NCBI RefSeq assembly: GCF_900176415.1
Contig: NZ_FWXO01000006.1
Location: 86,488-150,487 of the forward strand
Source: Cellulophaga tyrosinoxydans
GTDB lineage: Bacteria; Bacteroidota; Bacteroidia; Flavobacteriales; Flavobacteriaceae
Direction of reading: 5' to 3'
DNA: 64,000 nt
The notes beneath the pieces are model-generated. The model worked only from the letters and a program-made list of their open reading frames with translations. It was not told where the DNA came from and ran no database searches. A program made the position numbers and the translations under genes. Positions 8,558-18,282 of this stretch are shown in pieces (within the stretch, counting starts at the first letter, position 1; each line of letters opens with the position of its first letter).

Positions 8558-10351
8558 CTAGTTCGACTTTTTTAATTGTGCATTTAGATTACTATCTTTT
8601 TTAGGAGATACGTCTGGTTTTTTAGGAGTAGTTTTAGTTGTTTTCGAATTGGTGGCCTTGTTTTCCGGTATTTTGTTTATAGGATCAGAACTGTTTTTGC
8701 TCCGTTCGGCCTCTTCTGCGTCTATGTCTATCGGATTTTCAATACCCTGAATAACTACTAATTTTATGTTGTTATCATCTTCGTCAAAAATATCGTCTTT
8801 GGTTAAAATACGCTCATCGCCACGCCAGACCATTCCTTCTAATATTCTAGTTTCTTCGGGCATATCTTTTTCAGGTGAGATTTCTCCATCAGGATTCGTG
8901 AAAAAAGTAAGGTCTTCAACATCGTTATTGGCAAATGTGATGTTTATTTTACTACACTTTGTTTTATTGATCCCTATTAATTCTTGATCATCGTTATACA
9001 TCCAATAGATAACTTCTGTGTTGCTTATTAAATCTACTTCCTTAAGTTCATTTTCAATAAATTTTCCAAATAAATTTATTCCTTTTGCTTGATTATAGCC
9101 TACTTTTCCTACTGTATCTAAGGAAACTATAAAAGCATGATCCAGCACTTTTAAGGAATCTAGTTTTTCGGTTTTTACGTTTGATATTAAATGAATACTA
9201 TCCCCTGTCATTTGGTTTTCTCCATTCCAAATAATAGGATAGAATTTTGGAAAATCTATTTCTTCTGTGGAAGCAGGTATTTTTCGTCCAATGAGCTTTG
9301 TAAGTCCCGTTTCTTGATTTACATGAATAGAATCGGCTTTACCGCTTAGATCTGTTTTATAAAATTTCGCATTTTTAAATGCTCTTAAAACTCTTTTTTC
9401 AGGTTTTCCAGTAATCATTAATTTATCGCCATGCAGGTATAAAGAGTCATTTTCTACAAGACTAATAGCGACCGCTCTTTTGGTAGCAAACACCGAATCT
9501 TTGGCTTTGTATACTTCGGCATAATGAGCACGAACAATACCTTTGTTTATGGTATCTGTTATCACTATATTATTTGTTGCGGAGGCAAATTCACGAGCTT
9601 TGTTAAAGTATACGCTATCACCAACTATGATTCTGTTGTTATAATCAATTCTGGTGTTTTTTATTCCGTAACCACTTTCAATTTTGGTGTCATAAAAACC
9701 ACGTTCACAGTATATTTTATAGGCTTTGCCAGTAACGGTAGAAGGACCATACATGTAGGCATTCTTAGAAGTGGTGTAATAATCTAATTGCTTTGAATCT
9801 ACGGTATACTGAGGATTGTCAATATGTACACTATCTAAAAACTGGTATTTTTTAGTTTCCATATAATACCTTCCAATCTGACTTGTTAAAGTATTCACAG
9901 AATCTATTACCGTTCCAAAATCTTTGTAATAGGCTTCTTGTTTTTCTCGATCAAATCGTAAGGTATCGGTTTGTAATTTCATACCGGGCGTTTGCTCGAG
10001 CACAACACTTTCCCAAGCTTTTGCAAGCTTTGTATTCCCGTCATAATCTACTTTACCACTGGTCATCTGTACAGAATCTCCTTGTTGTAGTCTTATGTTG
10101 CCAACAGCTTTTAATCGGTTCTCTTTCTGATAAAAAATAGCATAATCGCACCATAAATCAGCACCCTGATGTTGAAATTGCACTTGACGATCATCTTTAC
10201 TAAAGATAGACGCGCCTGGAGCTTTTACTTCGTCTTTGGTAAATGTACCACCGTAAACAATGTTTATTTGTTTGTCTTCTACCGGTTTGTCTTGACTAAA
10301 GCCTAAGTTGGAAAATACGATGAATAATAAAAAATAGAATAGCTTTTGCAC
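8558..10351 (-). CDS. OstA-like protein, LPS-transport-related
   Basis: A 597-residue exported protein with a signal peptide (about 1-19, ending NLGFSQ). It begins with GTG at 10351, which is supported by a TATTTTTG box 16 bases upstream. The body consists of beta-rich repeats typical of the OstA/LptA family: DLWCDYAIFYQKENRLKAVG, GDSVQMTSGKVDYDG and LYLHGDKLMITGKPE. It ends in a Lys/Ser/Pro-rich low-complexity tail (about 550-597). OstA/LptA domains bind LPS in the periplasm, so a role in outer-membrane LPS traffic is likely but inferred. It heads the operon with the aminotransferase. Confidence 0.85.
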   Translation of the reverse strand: MQKLFYFLLFIVFSNLGFSQDKPVEDKQINIVYGGTFTKDEVKAPGASIFSKDDRQVQFQHQGADLWCDYAIFYQKENRLKAVGNIRLQQGDSVQMTSGKVDYDGNTKLAKAWESVVLEQTPGMKLQTDTLRFDREKQEAYYKDFGTVIDSVNTLTSQIGRYYMETKKYQFLDSVHIDNPQYTVDSKQLDYYTTSKNAYMYGPSTVTGKAYKIYCERGFYDTKIESGYGIKNTRIDYNNRIIVGDSVYFNKAREFASATNNIVITDTINKGIVRAHYAEVYKAKDSVFATKRAVAISLVENDSLYLHGDKLMITGKPEKRVLRAFKNAKFYKTDLSGKADSIHVNQETGLTKLIGRKIPASTEEIDFPKFYPIIWNGENQMTGDSIHLISNVKTEKLDSLKVLDHAFIVSLDTVGKVGYNQAKGINLFGKFIENELKEVDLISNTEVIYWMYNDDQELIGINKTKCSKINITFANNDVEDLTFFTNPDGEISPEKDMPEETRILEGMVWRGDERILTKDDIFDEDDNNIKLVVIQGIENPIDIDAEEAERSKNSSDPINKIPENKATNSKTTKTTPKKPDVSPKKDSNLNAQLKKSN

Positions 10352-10367
10352 TAAAAATAATTTTGGT

Positions 10368-10375
10368 CAAAAATA
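10368..10375 (-). promoter_or_regulatory. Bacteroidota -7 promoter box of the OstA-like gene
   Basis: TATTTTTG on the minus strand matches TAnnTTTG and lies 16 bases upstream of the GTG start. It supports that start and a short leader of about 12 bases. No exact TTG lies 19 bases upstream. Confidence 0.55.
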
Positions 10376-10538
10376 GCGAATTTTAATACAGACATAAATA
10401 GATTGGGATAATTTTAGTAACTGCTCCCATGAAAAAGAAAGTATTTTGCTATTTTAGTTGCTCTTCTGAATATTATGACATGAATTTTTTTTGTTAAATT
10501 TTATTTAGACTGATAATTACAATCTTTAATATGAATAT

Positions 10539-11150
10539 ATGATTAAAATTAAGTTCCTTGCAATACTTGTGTTTTTCTTCATGGGTAGCGATACATTATT
10601 CTCACAAACTACTCCTGGAGTCTTAATGTTTAAAGATGGAAATAGTAAACAAGGTTTCTTAAAATTTTCTGGAGCTGAAAATGTGAAATTAAAACCCGAA
10701 AAGTATGAAAAAGCTATAAAATATCATTTTTCGGAATTGGATTATGCAAAATTCTATTATGGAGATAAAGTAGCTATATATAAATTTGTGCCCGTTTCTG
10801 GTAAAAAAAGTCATTTGGTGTTGGAAGAAATTGTAGAAGGAAAAGTATCACTTTATACTTTAGTTTCTAAAGGATACACAATAGGTATGGGACCTATGAA
10901 TGCTGGTGGGGCCCCTATTTTCACAGGCGGAAATTATTACGCCATAAATAATTTATATGTATTAAAAGAGGGAGAAAAAGAAGCAACTTCCTTAGGTTCA
11001 AATCTTTTGTTTAGTAAAAATTTTAAAAAAGCCGCTTCTTTCTATTTTAATGATTGCCCCAAATTAGTTGAAAAAATAGAAAACAAAGATTTCAATAAAG
11101 AAGATATACAAGCTATTGTTGAATTTTATAATAAAGAATGTGATAAATAA
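10539..11150 (+). CDS. small secreted protein of unknown function
   Basis: I do not recognise this family. The 203-residue product begins with a likely signal peptide (about 1-23, ending TLFSQ). The mature part is Lys-rich and looks like a compact beta/alpha domain (KDGNSKQGFLKFSGAENVKL, KAIKYHFSELDYAKFYYGDKV). Two cysteines near the C-terminus (in FNDCPKL and NKECDK) could form a disulphide. It stands alone on the plus strand between two minus-strand operons and ends at a bidirectional terminator shared with purA. Confidence 0.75.
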   Translation: MIKIKFLAILVFFFMGSDTLFSQTTPGVLMFKDGNSKQGFLKFSGAENVKLKPEKYEKAIKYHFSELDYAKFYYGDKVAIYKFVPVSGKKSHLVLEEIVEGKVSLYTLVSKGYTIGMGPMNAGGAPIFTGGNYYAINNLYVLKEGEKEATSLGSNLLFSKNFKKAASFYFNDCPKLVEKIENKDFNKEDIQAIVEFYNKECDK

Positions 11151-11188
11151 CAGGTCGTTGAGGTTAACTATAAAAGATATTTCATATT

Positions 11189-11216
11189 AAAAAAGCCACT
11201 CGAAAGTGGCTTTTTT
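11189..11216. terminator. bidirectional terminator between the secreted protein gene and purA
   Basis: The perfect 12-bp arms AAAAAAGCCACT (11189-11200) and AGTGGCTTTTTT (11205-11216) surround a CGAA tetraloop. The A and T tracts let it serve both converging genes. It lies one base from the purA stop codon. Confidence 0.92.
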
Positions 11217-11217
11217 A

Positions 11218-12489
11218 TTATCTGTGAATTGTTTGTTTTCTGTCTGGACCAACAGAAACAATTTTTATTGGAACTTCTAATTCCTTCTCAAGGAATTGAA
11301 TATAATCATTTAATGCCTTTGGTAATTGATCGGCCGAAGTCATTTTTGTTAAATCGGCAGCCCAGCCATCCATTTCAGTATAGATAGGGGTTAAATTTTC
11401 TGCTTCAATGTTATAAGGTAAATGGGTGATTTTTTCACCTTTATAATCATAGGCTGTACATACTTTTAGCTTTTTAAAACCACTAAGTACGTCGCCTTTC
11501 ATCATCATTAATTCAGTAACGCCATTTATTTGTACAGCATATTTTAATGCTACTAAATCTAACCAGCCACAACGTCTTGGTCTACCTGTTGTAGCACCAA
11601 ATTCGTTTCCAACTCTTCCCATGGTGGCGCCATCTTCGTCAAATAATTCGGTTGGGAAAGGGCCACTACCTACACGTGTAGTATATGCCTTAAAAATACC
11701 TTTTACTTCACCAATTTGGTTTGGTGCAACACCTAAACCAGTACAAGCACCAGCGGCTGTTGTGTTAGAGGAAGTAACAAATGGGTAGGTACCAAAATCT
11801 ATATCTAGTAATGAACCTTGAGCCCCTTCAGCTAATATTTTCTTTCCTTCTTTTTGAGCCTTGAATAAATATTCCTCACTATCTATAAACGTAAGTTTCT
11901 TTAATTCTTCTACAGCTTTAAAAAAGTCTGCTTCTAATTCTTCAAGATCGTACTGTACATCAACATTATAGAAACCAATCATGGCTTCGTGCTTGTCAGC
12001 TAAATTGCGATATTTTTCTTTCCAGTCAGAAAACTCAAGATCACCAACACGCATACCATTACGGCCAGTTTTATCCATGTATGTTGGGCCAATACCTTTT
12101 AAAGTAGAACCAATTTTAGCTTTTCCTTTTGCAGCTTCCGACGCAGCATCTAACAAACGGTGAGTAGGTAAAATTAAATGCGCTTTTCTAGAAATTAATA
12201 AAATAGATTTTATGTCTAAATTAAACTTCTTTAGGTTTTCAAGTTCTTTTTGAAAAATAACAGGATCAATAACAACACCATTACCCACTATATTCATGGC
12301 ACCTTTGTGGAAAATTCCAGAAGGTATGGTATGTAAAACATGTTTAATTCCGTCAAACTCAAGGGTGTGCCCTGCATTTGGTCCACCTTGAAAACGCGCT
12401 ATGATATCGTAATTTTCTGTTAGTACATCAACAATTTTTCCTTTTCCTTCGTCTCCCCATTGAAGCCCAAGTAGTAAATCTACTGCCAT
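11218..12489 (-). CDS. purA: adenylosuccinate synthetase
   Basis: It joins IMP and aspartate using GTP to make adenylosuccinate, the first committed step from IMP to AMP. The 423-residue length is normal. The N-terminal loop GLQWGDEGKGK (about 8-18) holds the catalytic Asp and the P-loop, followed by GGPNAGHTLE, the IMP-binding region GSTLKGIGPTYMDKTGR, and GTRVG/TTGRPRRCGWLD further on. It begins 12 bases after the Fur-family gene on the same strand, so the two are probably co-transcribed. Confidence 0.97.
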   Translation of the reverse strand: MAVDLLLGLQWGDEGKGKIVDVLTENYDIIARFQGGPNAGHTLEFDGIKHVLHTIPSGIFHKGAMNIVGNGVVIDPVIFQKELENLKKFNLDIKSILLISRKAHLILPTHRLLDAASEAAKGKAKIGSTLKGIGPTYMDKTGRNGMRVGDLEFSDWKEKYRNLADKHEAMIGFYNVDVQYDLEELEADFFKAVEELKKLTFIDSEEYLFKAQKEGKKILAEGAQGSLLDIDFGTYPFVTSSNTTAAGACTGLGVAPNQIGEVKGIFKAYTTRVGSGPFPTELFDEDGATMGRVGNEFGATTGRPRRCGWLDLVALKYAVQINGVTELMMMKGDVLSGFKKLKVCTAYDYKGEKITHLPYNIEAENLTPIYTEMDGWAADLTKMTSADQLPKALNDYIQFLEKELEVPIKIVSVGPDRKQTIHR

Positions 12490-12501
12490 TAGTGTAATTG
12501 G

Positions 12502-12969
12502 TTAGTTATTTGTATTATCTTCTTTGTTTTCTTCTTTATTGCGCGTTCCATAGAAATAGAGTGAGTGCGTATTGATTTTTATATCAAAAACTTCTTCTAT
12601 GGTTTTTTTAATAGATTGAATTCGTGGATCGCAGAACTCCATTACTTCTCCTGTATCGGTTAAAATAACATGATCATGCTGGCGATCAAAATAAGATTTT
12701 TCATATTGAGCCTGGTTTTTGCCAAACTGATGTTTACGCACTAGTTTACAATCCAATAGTAGTTCTATGGTATTGTATAATGTAGCACGACTTACACGAT
12801 AGTTCTTGTTTTTCATTTTAATATAAAGACTCTCTATATCAAAATGATCTTCACTAGCGTAGATTTCTTGGAGTATAGCGTAACGTTCAGGTGTTTTTCT
12901 GTGCCCGTTTTCTTCTAAAAAATTGGTAAAGACATTTTTTACGATGTCTTGGTTCTTGTTATTGCTCAT
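12502..12969 (-). CDS. Fur-family transcriptional regulator
   Basis: A 155-residue protein with an N-terminal winged helix ([16 protein letters not shown], then [23 protein letters not shown]) and the C-terminal Fur dimerisation domain ([20 protein letters not shown]). The metal-site histidines QHDH are kept, but the usual structural-zinc CxxC after them is replaced by TDTG and there is no second C-terminal CxxC. It ends in an acidic, Asn-rich tail. Whether it senses iron, peroxide or another metal cannot be decided. A TACATTTG box lies 25 bases upstream. It is followed closely by purA. Confidence 0.9.
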   Translation of the reverse strand: MSNNKNQDIVKNVFTNFLEENGHRKTPERYAILQEIYASEDHFDIESLYIKMKNKNYRVSRATLYNTIELLLDCKLVRKHQFGKNQAQYEKSYFDRQHDHVILTDTGEVMEFCDPRIQSIKKTIEEVFDIKINTHSLYFYGTRNKEENKEDNTNN

Positions 12970-12994
12970 AAGAACTTTTGCATCATTCAGATTA

Positions 12995-13002
12995 CAAATG
13001 TA
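12995..13002 (-). promoter_or_regulatory. candidate -7 promoter box of the Fur-family gene
   Basis: TACATTTG on the minus strand matches TAnnTTTG, with 25 bases between it and the ATG at 12969. No TTG at the ideal distance, so this is a candidate only. Confidence 0.45.
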
Positions 13003-13012
13003 CAGCTAAAAT

Positions 13013-15220
13013 TTAAATTCTAGTTACTTTGTCAATACCGTTAATCCCCTTTAAATTGTTGATAAGTTTTTTTAGAATCTCATTATTCTTTACAACAACC
13101 GTTATATGGCCTTTAAAAGTTCCGCCATCTGTGCTAAAATTAAGATTACGCATATTTACATGCATGTTTCCTGAAATTACTTCAGTTATTTTGCTAACTA
13201 AACCTAAATTATCTATTCCGGTTAAATTTATTTCAGAGGTAAATTCCTGTTGACTAGAATCTATCCATTTTGCGGACATAATGCGGTAAGCGTAGTTAGA
13301 TTGCAATGCTATGGCATTTGGACAATTTTTAGAATGTACTTTAATACCTTCATTTATGCTTACAAAACCAAAAACATCATCGCCTGGAATAGGGTTGCAA
13401 CACGGGGATAATTTATAAGGTAATTTTTCCTCTTCTTTGCCAAAAACTAATAAATCGTATTTAGAGGTGATTTCATCTTTATCAATATCTTCTACAGTCT
13501 GTGCTCTTCGTATTTTATTTTTAAAGAAGTTAATAAAAGCATTGTTATCAGACGAAGTAAAATCTTTTATTTTTTGATTATCAATAGCACCAATTCCCAC
13601 ACGATAAAAAAGATCAAGGCTTGTTTTTAATTTAAAATAAAGCACCATTTTGTTAATGGTATCTTCTGAGAAATTAACTTTTTGCGATCTTAATTTTCGG
13701 CGTAATATTTCTTTGCCTTCTAGGGCAACACTCTTTTTTTCTTCTCTTAAAGTAGATTTTATTTTGGCTCTTGCTCTGGCAGTAGTTGCATAATCTAACC
13801 AACTTTGATTTGGTTGTGCGTTTTCTGAGGTAATAATTTCTACTTGATCGCCACTGTTTAAGGTGGTGTTTAGTGGAACCAATTTTCCGTTGACTTTTGC
13901 ACCACGCGTATGCATACCTACTTCGGTATGAATATTAAATGCAAAATCTAAGGGAGTGGAATTTTTTGGTAACGACTTTAATTCTCCTTTAGGTGTGAAT
14001 ACAAATATTTCTTTTGAATACAAGTTTAATTTAAATTCCTCAACAAAATCTACTGCATTCGTATTCGCATTTTCCAAGGCTTCCTGAAGTTTGTTTAACC
14101 ATTCTTCAATACCTTGTTCTTTTTGATTACCATGTTTATATTTAAAATGCGCAGCATAACCCTTTTCTGCAATTTCGTGCATTCGCTCACTTCTAATTTG
14201 AACTTCTACCCATTTTCCCATTGGCCCCATTACGGTAATGTGTAACGCTTCATAACCTGTAGATTTTGGCGAAGAAATCCAATCACGTAATCTCACAGGA
14301 TTAGGGGTGAAGTGGTCTGTTACGATAGAGTAAATTTTCCATGCCAAAAACTTTTCGTTTTGCTTATCGGATTTATAAATAATACGGATCGCAAACTTGT
14401 CATAAATTTCATCAAAAGTCACATTTTGGGTTACCATTTTTCTTCGAATAGAATAAATGGATTTCATTCTACCCTTTATGTGGTAGTTTAAATTTTCTTT
14501 ATCAAGCGAATCCCCAATAACCGCAGAAAAGTTTTCAATATATTCTTTTTGCTCTTCTTTCGTTTCTTCAATCTTGCCTAGAATATCGTTATAGACTTCT
14601 GGTTCTGTGTATTTTAAGCTTAAATCTTCTAATTCTGTTTTTATGTTGTAAAGCCCAATTCTGTGAGCAAGTGGCGCATAGATATATAAGGTTTCCGATG
14701 CAATTTTCACCTGTTTGTATTCAGGCATAGAATCCATCGTTAACATATTATGATAACGGTCTGCAATTTTAATAATGATAACTCTTATGTCATCATTGAG
14801 TGTTAATAACATTTTTCTAAAATTCTCTGCCTGTTGCGATATGTTCATATCTTTTTTAAGGTGAGCAATTTTTGTGAGTCCGTCTACAATTCTGGCAACA
14901 GCCTCTCCAAACATACGTTCAATATCATCTAAGGTATATTCGGTGTCTTCAACTACATCATGTAATAAAGCAGAAGCAATAGAAACGGCATCTAAACCAA
15001 TTTCCGATGCTACTATTTTAGCCACAGCAATTGGATGAAAAATATAGGCTTCTCCAGATTTTCTGCGTTGATTTTTATGGGCGTCAACAGCTACATCAAA
15101 AGCGGAACGTATTAGCTTCTTATCATCCTCGGTAAGGGTTTGATAACTAATTCGCAGCAATTCTTTGTATTGCTTGGCAATTTGCTTATTTTCTTTTTCT
15201 ATGGCAGCTTCTGTCATCAT
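13013..15220 (-). CDS. bifunctional (p)ppGpp synthetase/hydrolase, RelA/SpoT family
   Basis: The long RSH alarmone enzyme, 735 residues. It has an N-terminal HD hydrolase domain (HPIAVAKIVASE and LLHDVVEDTEYT with the HD pair), a synthetase domain (GRMKSIYSIRRKM, then YEALHITVMGP and VEVQIRSERMHEIAEKGYAAH), a TGS domain (FVFTPKGELKSLPKNSTPLDFAFNIH, split here as a continuous motif of the family), a Cys-rich linker (SPCCNPIPGDD) and a C-terminal ACT domain (residues about 660-735). Both catalytic halves keep their signature motifs, so it should both make and degrade (p)ppGpp. It starts with two adjacent ATG codons; the upstream one is used here. It is followed by the Fur-family gene 43 bases on. 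Confidence 0.95.
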   Translation of the reverse strand: MMTEAAIEKENKQIAKQYKELLRISYQTLTEDDKKLIRSAFDVAVDAHKNQRRKSGEAYIFHPIAVAKIVASEIGLDAVSIASALLHDVVEDTEYTLDDIERMFGEAVARIVDGLTKIAHLKKDMNISQQAENFRKMLLTLNDDIRVIIIKIADRYHNMLTMDSMPEYKQVKIASETLYIYAPLAHRIGLYNIKTELEDLSLKYTEPEVYNDILGKIEETKEEQKEYIENFSAVIGDSLDKENLNYHIKGRMKSIYSIRRKMVTQNVTFDEIYDKFAIRIIYKSDKQNEKFLAWKIYSIVTDHFTPNPVRLRDWISSPKSTGYEALHITVMGPMGKWVEVQIRSERMHEIAEKGYAAHFKYKHGNQKEQGIEEWLNKLQEALENANTNAVDFVEEFKLNLYSKEIFVFTPKGELKSLPKNSTPLDFAFNIHTEVGMHTRGAKVNGKLVPLNTTLNSGDQVEIITSENAQPNQSWLDYATTARARAKIKSTLREEKKSVALEGKEILRRKLRSQKVNFSEDTINKMVLYFKLKTSLDLFYRVGIGAIDNQKIKDFTSSDNNAFINFFKNKIRRAQTVEDIDKDEITSKYDLLVFGKEEEKLPYKLSPCCNPIPGDDVFGFVSINEGIKVHSKNCPNAIALQSNYAYRIMSAKWIDSSQQEFTSEINLTGIDNLGLVSKITEVISGNMHVNMRNLNFSTDGGTFKGHITVVVKNNEILKKLINNLKGINGIDKVTRI

Positions 15221-15261
15221 ATCTTAAAATTAATACAATACTTTTAAGTATCCTACAAAAA

Positions 15262-16494
15262 TTATGCCTTTAGATTTTTTATTCTTGCAATTAATGGTGG
15301 ATGTGAATAATGCATAAAAACATATGCCGGGTGCGGTGTAAGATTACTTAAACTGTTCTTTGATAGTTTTTTTAGTGATGAAATTAATGGTTGAGCGTTA
15401 AATGTATTTTTAGCATAATCATCTGCTTCGTATTCAAATTTTCTCGACATATAATTCATAATTAATCCGGTTATTTCAGATATAGGGCTGTATAGAATTC
15501 CGAAACCAATTAATGCAGCATGAAAACTTGGAACGCTAACTCCTATAGCCAATGACACTGCAGGTGTATTAATGAATAGGGATAATAAATATAAGGTAAA
15601 ACCTGTTAAGGCAATAGAACTAATTAAATTAAAAATGATGTGTTTGCGCTTATAATGCCCCACTTCGTGTGCCAAAACGGCCACAATTTCGTCCTCTTCT
15701 AAATCATTGATTAAGGTGTCGTATAAGGTTACTCTTTTTTCTTTTCCAAATCCAGAGAAATAAGCATTTGCCTTAGTGGATCTTTTTGAGCCGTCGATTA
15801 CAAAAATGTTATGAAGCTCAAACCCAACTTTTTTGGCGTAGTGTTCAATTTTAGTTTTTAAAGAACCTTCTTCTAAAGGTTTTTGCTTATTGAACAATGG
15901 AACAATTAATTTGCTGTAAAAAAGATTCATAGCTAAGGAAAATACCGCAATAACTGCCCAAGCGTACATCCAGAAGTTAGCTCCAGCCCACTCAAAAAAC
16001 CATATAACTAGGGCTAAAATAGCTCCTCCTAAAATGGCTAGCATTAACCATCCTTTTAACTTATCAAGAATAAATAATTTTCGGGTAGATTTATTGAATC
16101 CGAATTTTTCTTCAATAACAAAAGTAGCGTAATACGAAAATGGGGTGGTTATAATATCACTACCAATCATTATTATACCAAAGAAAATTAAGGCAATTAT
16201 AATTGGGTTTTCCGTAATACTCCTTGCAAATGTATCTATCCACTCAAAGCCACCAAAGAGTAAAAATGATAAGGTTAGCGCAAAAGAAAATGTAGAAGTT
16301 ATTATACCAAATTTGTAATTGGTTTTTTGGTAATCTTGAGATTTTTGATATTCTTCTTTATCAAAAACATCATGTAATTCACTCGGAATAGGGTCATTAT
16401 AATGTTTGGCATTTAAATAATCTAAACAGGTTTCTATGATAAATTGAAGTGTTAGAATACCAATAATTATAAAAAATAAATATTCGTTTGTCAT
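15262..16494 (-). CDS. M48 family metallopeptidase, CAAX prenyl protease 1 (Ste24) type
   Basis: A 410-residue integral membrane zinc protease. The HEVGH motif lies at 276-280 in AVLAHEVGHYKRKH, and the third ligand is in EYEADDYA about 80 residues later. Before it stand four or more hydrophobic segments (about 4-22, 63-82, 97-120, 148-195) and the family motif NAYFSGFG. Bacteria do not prenylate CAAX proteins, so a role in membrane-protein quality control is an inference from the family. The gene is 41 bases downstream of the SpoU-type gene's stop codon, on the same strand. Confidence 0.92.
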   Translation of the reverse strand: MTNEYLFFIIIGILTLQFIIETCLDYLNAKHYNDPIPSELHDVFDKEEYQKSQDYQKTNYKFGIITSTFSFALTLSFLLFGGFEWIDTFARSITENPIIIALIFFGIIMIGSDIITTPFSYYATFVIEEKFGFNKSTRKLFILDKLKGWLMLAILGGAILALVIWFFEWAGANFWMYAWAVIAVFSLAMNLFYSKLIVPLFNKQKPLEEGSLKTKIEHYAKKVGFELHNIFVIDGSKRSTKANAYFSGFGKEKRVTLYDTLINDLEEDEIVAVLAHEVGHYKRKHIIFNLISSIALTGFTLYLLSLFINTPAVSLAIGVSVPSFHAALIGFGILYSPISEITGLIMNYMSRKFEYEADDYAKNTFNAQPLISSLKKLSKNSLSNLTPHPAYVFMHYSHPPLIARIKNLKA

Positions 16495-16525
16495 TTGGTT
16501 GGTTTAATTTGGTTAGCAAAAGTAG

Positions 16526-17335
16526 CTACACTGCTCTTTGTCTTTTAGCCTCAAAAATAACAATAGCTGCGGAGACAGATACATTCATAGAATCTATTTC
16601 GCCTTCCATTGGTATAATTATATTTTGAGTAGAATTTTCAAGCCATTCATTAGAAAGTCCTGTTGCTTCGGTGCCAACAACAATTGCAGATGGTTTGGTA
16701 AAATTGGTTTTGGTATAATTTTCAGAAGCGCTTAAAGCTGCGCAATAGATTGCAATATTATGCTCTTTTAAAAATTTTATAACTTCTTCAGTGCTGCCAG
16801 TGGCAATGGTATTCGTAAATACACAGCCAATACTAGAGCGTATTATATTTGGGTTATATAGATCTCCTTTTGGGTTGGCAATTATAACAGCATCTAAATT
16901 GGCAGCATCTGCCGTACGCAATAAGGCGCCAATATTACCTGGTTTTTCGGTGGCTTCGGCAACTAAAACCAATGGATTTTTTGTGCTAAGTTTTAAATCG
17001 GTTAAAAGGTGCGATTTTGCTTTGGCAATAGCCAGTATACCTTCTGTGGTTTCACGATAAGCAATTTTTTGATACACCTCTTTCGAAACTTTTATAAGTT
17101 CAGGCGCTTGATTCAATGTTGTAGTATAAGAATTTACTTCAGCCTCAGAAATTATATCTTCGTTAAACAATAGAGTTTTAATGGTGTAATTTCCTTTTAA
17201 CGCTAATTGAAATTCTCTAAAACCTTCCAGAACAAATTCACCTGTTTTTTTACGTTCTCGAGATTTTTCTTTAAGCACCAGTACGCTCTTTATAAGCGGG
17301 TTTTGTAGACTACTAATTAGTTTGATAGCATTCAT
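16526..17335 (-). CDS. TrmH/SpoU-family RNA 2'-O-methyltransferase
   Basis: A 269-residue SPOUT-class enzyme. The N-terminal substrate-binding domain (about 1-100) includes GEFVLEGFREFQLAL. The SpoU motifs are EKPGNIGALLRTADAA (motif 1), VVGTEATGLSNEWL (motif 2) and IPMEGEIDSMNVSVSAAIVIFEAKRQ (motif 3, spread over the last 40 residues), which build the trefoil knot that binds S-adenosylmethionine. The exact rRNA or tRNA target is not visible. The start is fixed by the domain, yet the TACTTTTG promoter box ends only 5 bases before the ATG, so the transcript may be leaderless. Confidence 0.92.
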   Translation of the reverse strand: MNAIKLISSLQNPLIKSVLVLKEKSRERKKTGEFVLEGFREFQLALKGNYTIKTLLFNEDIISEAEVNSYTTTLNQAPELIKVSKEVYQKIAYRETTEGILAIAKAKSHLLTDLKLSTKNPLVLVAEATEKPGNIGALLRTADAANLDAVIIANPKGDLYNPNIIRSSIGCVFTNTIATGSTEEVIKFLKEHNIAIYCAALSASENYTKTNFTKPSAIVVGTEATGLSNEWLENSTQNIIIPMEGEIDSMNVSVSAAIVIFEAKRQRAV

Positions 17336-17340
17336 TAATA

Positions 17341-17348
17341 CAAAAGTA
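17341..17348 (-). promoter_or_regulatory. -7 promoter box of the SpoU-type gene
   Basis: TACTTTTG on the minus strand matches TAnnTTTG. Only 5 bases (TATTA) separate it from the ATG, which places transcription start at or beside the start codon. Confidence 0.5.
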
Positions 17349-17412
17349 ATTTAATCTTGTAAACTAATGTACTTATGATCGACGAAACATACATCACTTT
17401 AAAAAAGATATA

Positions 17413-18210
17413 ATGAAAACAATCAGCTTATTATTAGTACTTATTACCATTGTAGCTTGTAAAGAAAATGACAAGTCTATAAAATCACCTGTTCCATCAA
17501 CCACAGAACAAACTAAGGTAGCAGCTAACTATCCTGAAGCACTAGCGAAAGTTTTACAAGCACATGGAGGTGTTGAAACATGGAAAGCACAAAAAACTTT
17601 GGTATTTAATAAACCTACTTCCGAAGTTAATGAGGTGTATACTATTGATTTGCAAACTAGAAAAGAAAAGGTGACTAGTGGCACTGTTGTGCGTGGTTTT
17701 GATGGAGAAAATGTTTGGGTTCTAGACCCTGAAAACCAGTTTAAAGGTGATGCTATTTTTTATAAAAACTTGTACTTCTATTTTTATGCAATGCCATTTG
17801 TGCTAGCAGACAAAGGATTACACTACAGCGAGGTTGATAATTTGGAGGTAGAAGGTGTTTCTTATCCAGGAATAAAAATAACTTTTGGTGATGGAGTAGG
17901 GGAATCACCAAAAGATGAATACTACTTGTATTATGATGACGAAACGAACCAAATGGCTTGGTTGGGTTATACCGTGACCTACAGAACTGGTGAAAAATCA
18001 GATAAAATAAGTTGGATTCATTATAATGAATGGACCGTTATTTCGGGGGTTAAACTCCCAAAATCTATTTCTTGGCATAAGTCCGAAGGGAATAAAATTA
18101 TGGAGGTAGCTAATACTGTTGTTTTTGAAAATGCAACACTTTCCACAAATGCTATGGACCATACGTATTACGCTAAGCCTGAAAGTGCTAAAATAGCCGA
18201 GAGAAAGTAA
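17413..18210 (+). CDS. lipoprotein, DUF6503-like
   Basis: A 265-residue lipoprotein with a lipobox ending at C16 (LITIVAC followed by KEND). The mature domain (about 40-255) is beta-rich, with HGGVETWKAQKTLVF, VVRGFDGENVWVL and KISWIHYNEWTVISGVKLPKS. This matches the fold pattern of Flavobacteriaceae DUF6503/LolA-like outer-membrane-associated lipoproteins. The function is unknown. It lies 72 bases upstream of moaD on the same strand, but nothing in it points to molybdenum cofactor synthesis. Confidence 0.75.
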   Translation: MKTISLLLVLITIVACKENDKSIKSPVPSTTEQTKVAANYPEALAKVLQAHGGVETWKAQKTLVFNKPTSEVNEVYTIDLQTRKEKVTSGTVVRGFDGENVWVLDPENQFKGDAIFYKNLYFYFYAMPFVLADKGLHYSEVDNLEVEGVSYPGIKITFGDGVGESPKDEYYLYYDDETNQMAWLGYTVTYRTGEKSDKISWIHYNEWTVISGVKLPKSISWHKSEGNKIMEVANTVVFENATLSTNAMDHTYYAKPESAKIAERK

Positions 18211-18282
18211 TGTAAAAATATAACAAGAATGGATTTTTAATGCCAGCGATTATCCTTAACTTTCTGCTTTAATAAAAAAGCA

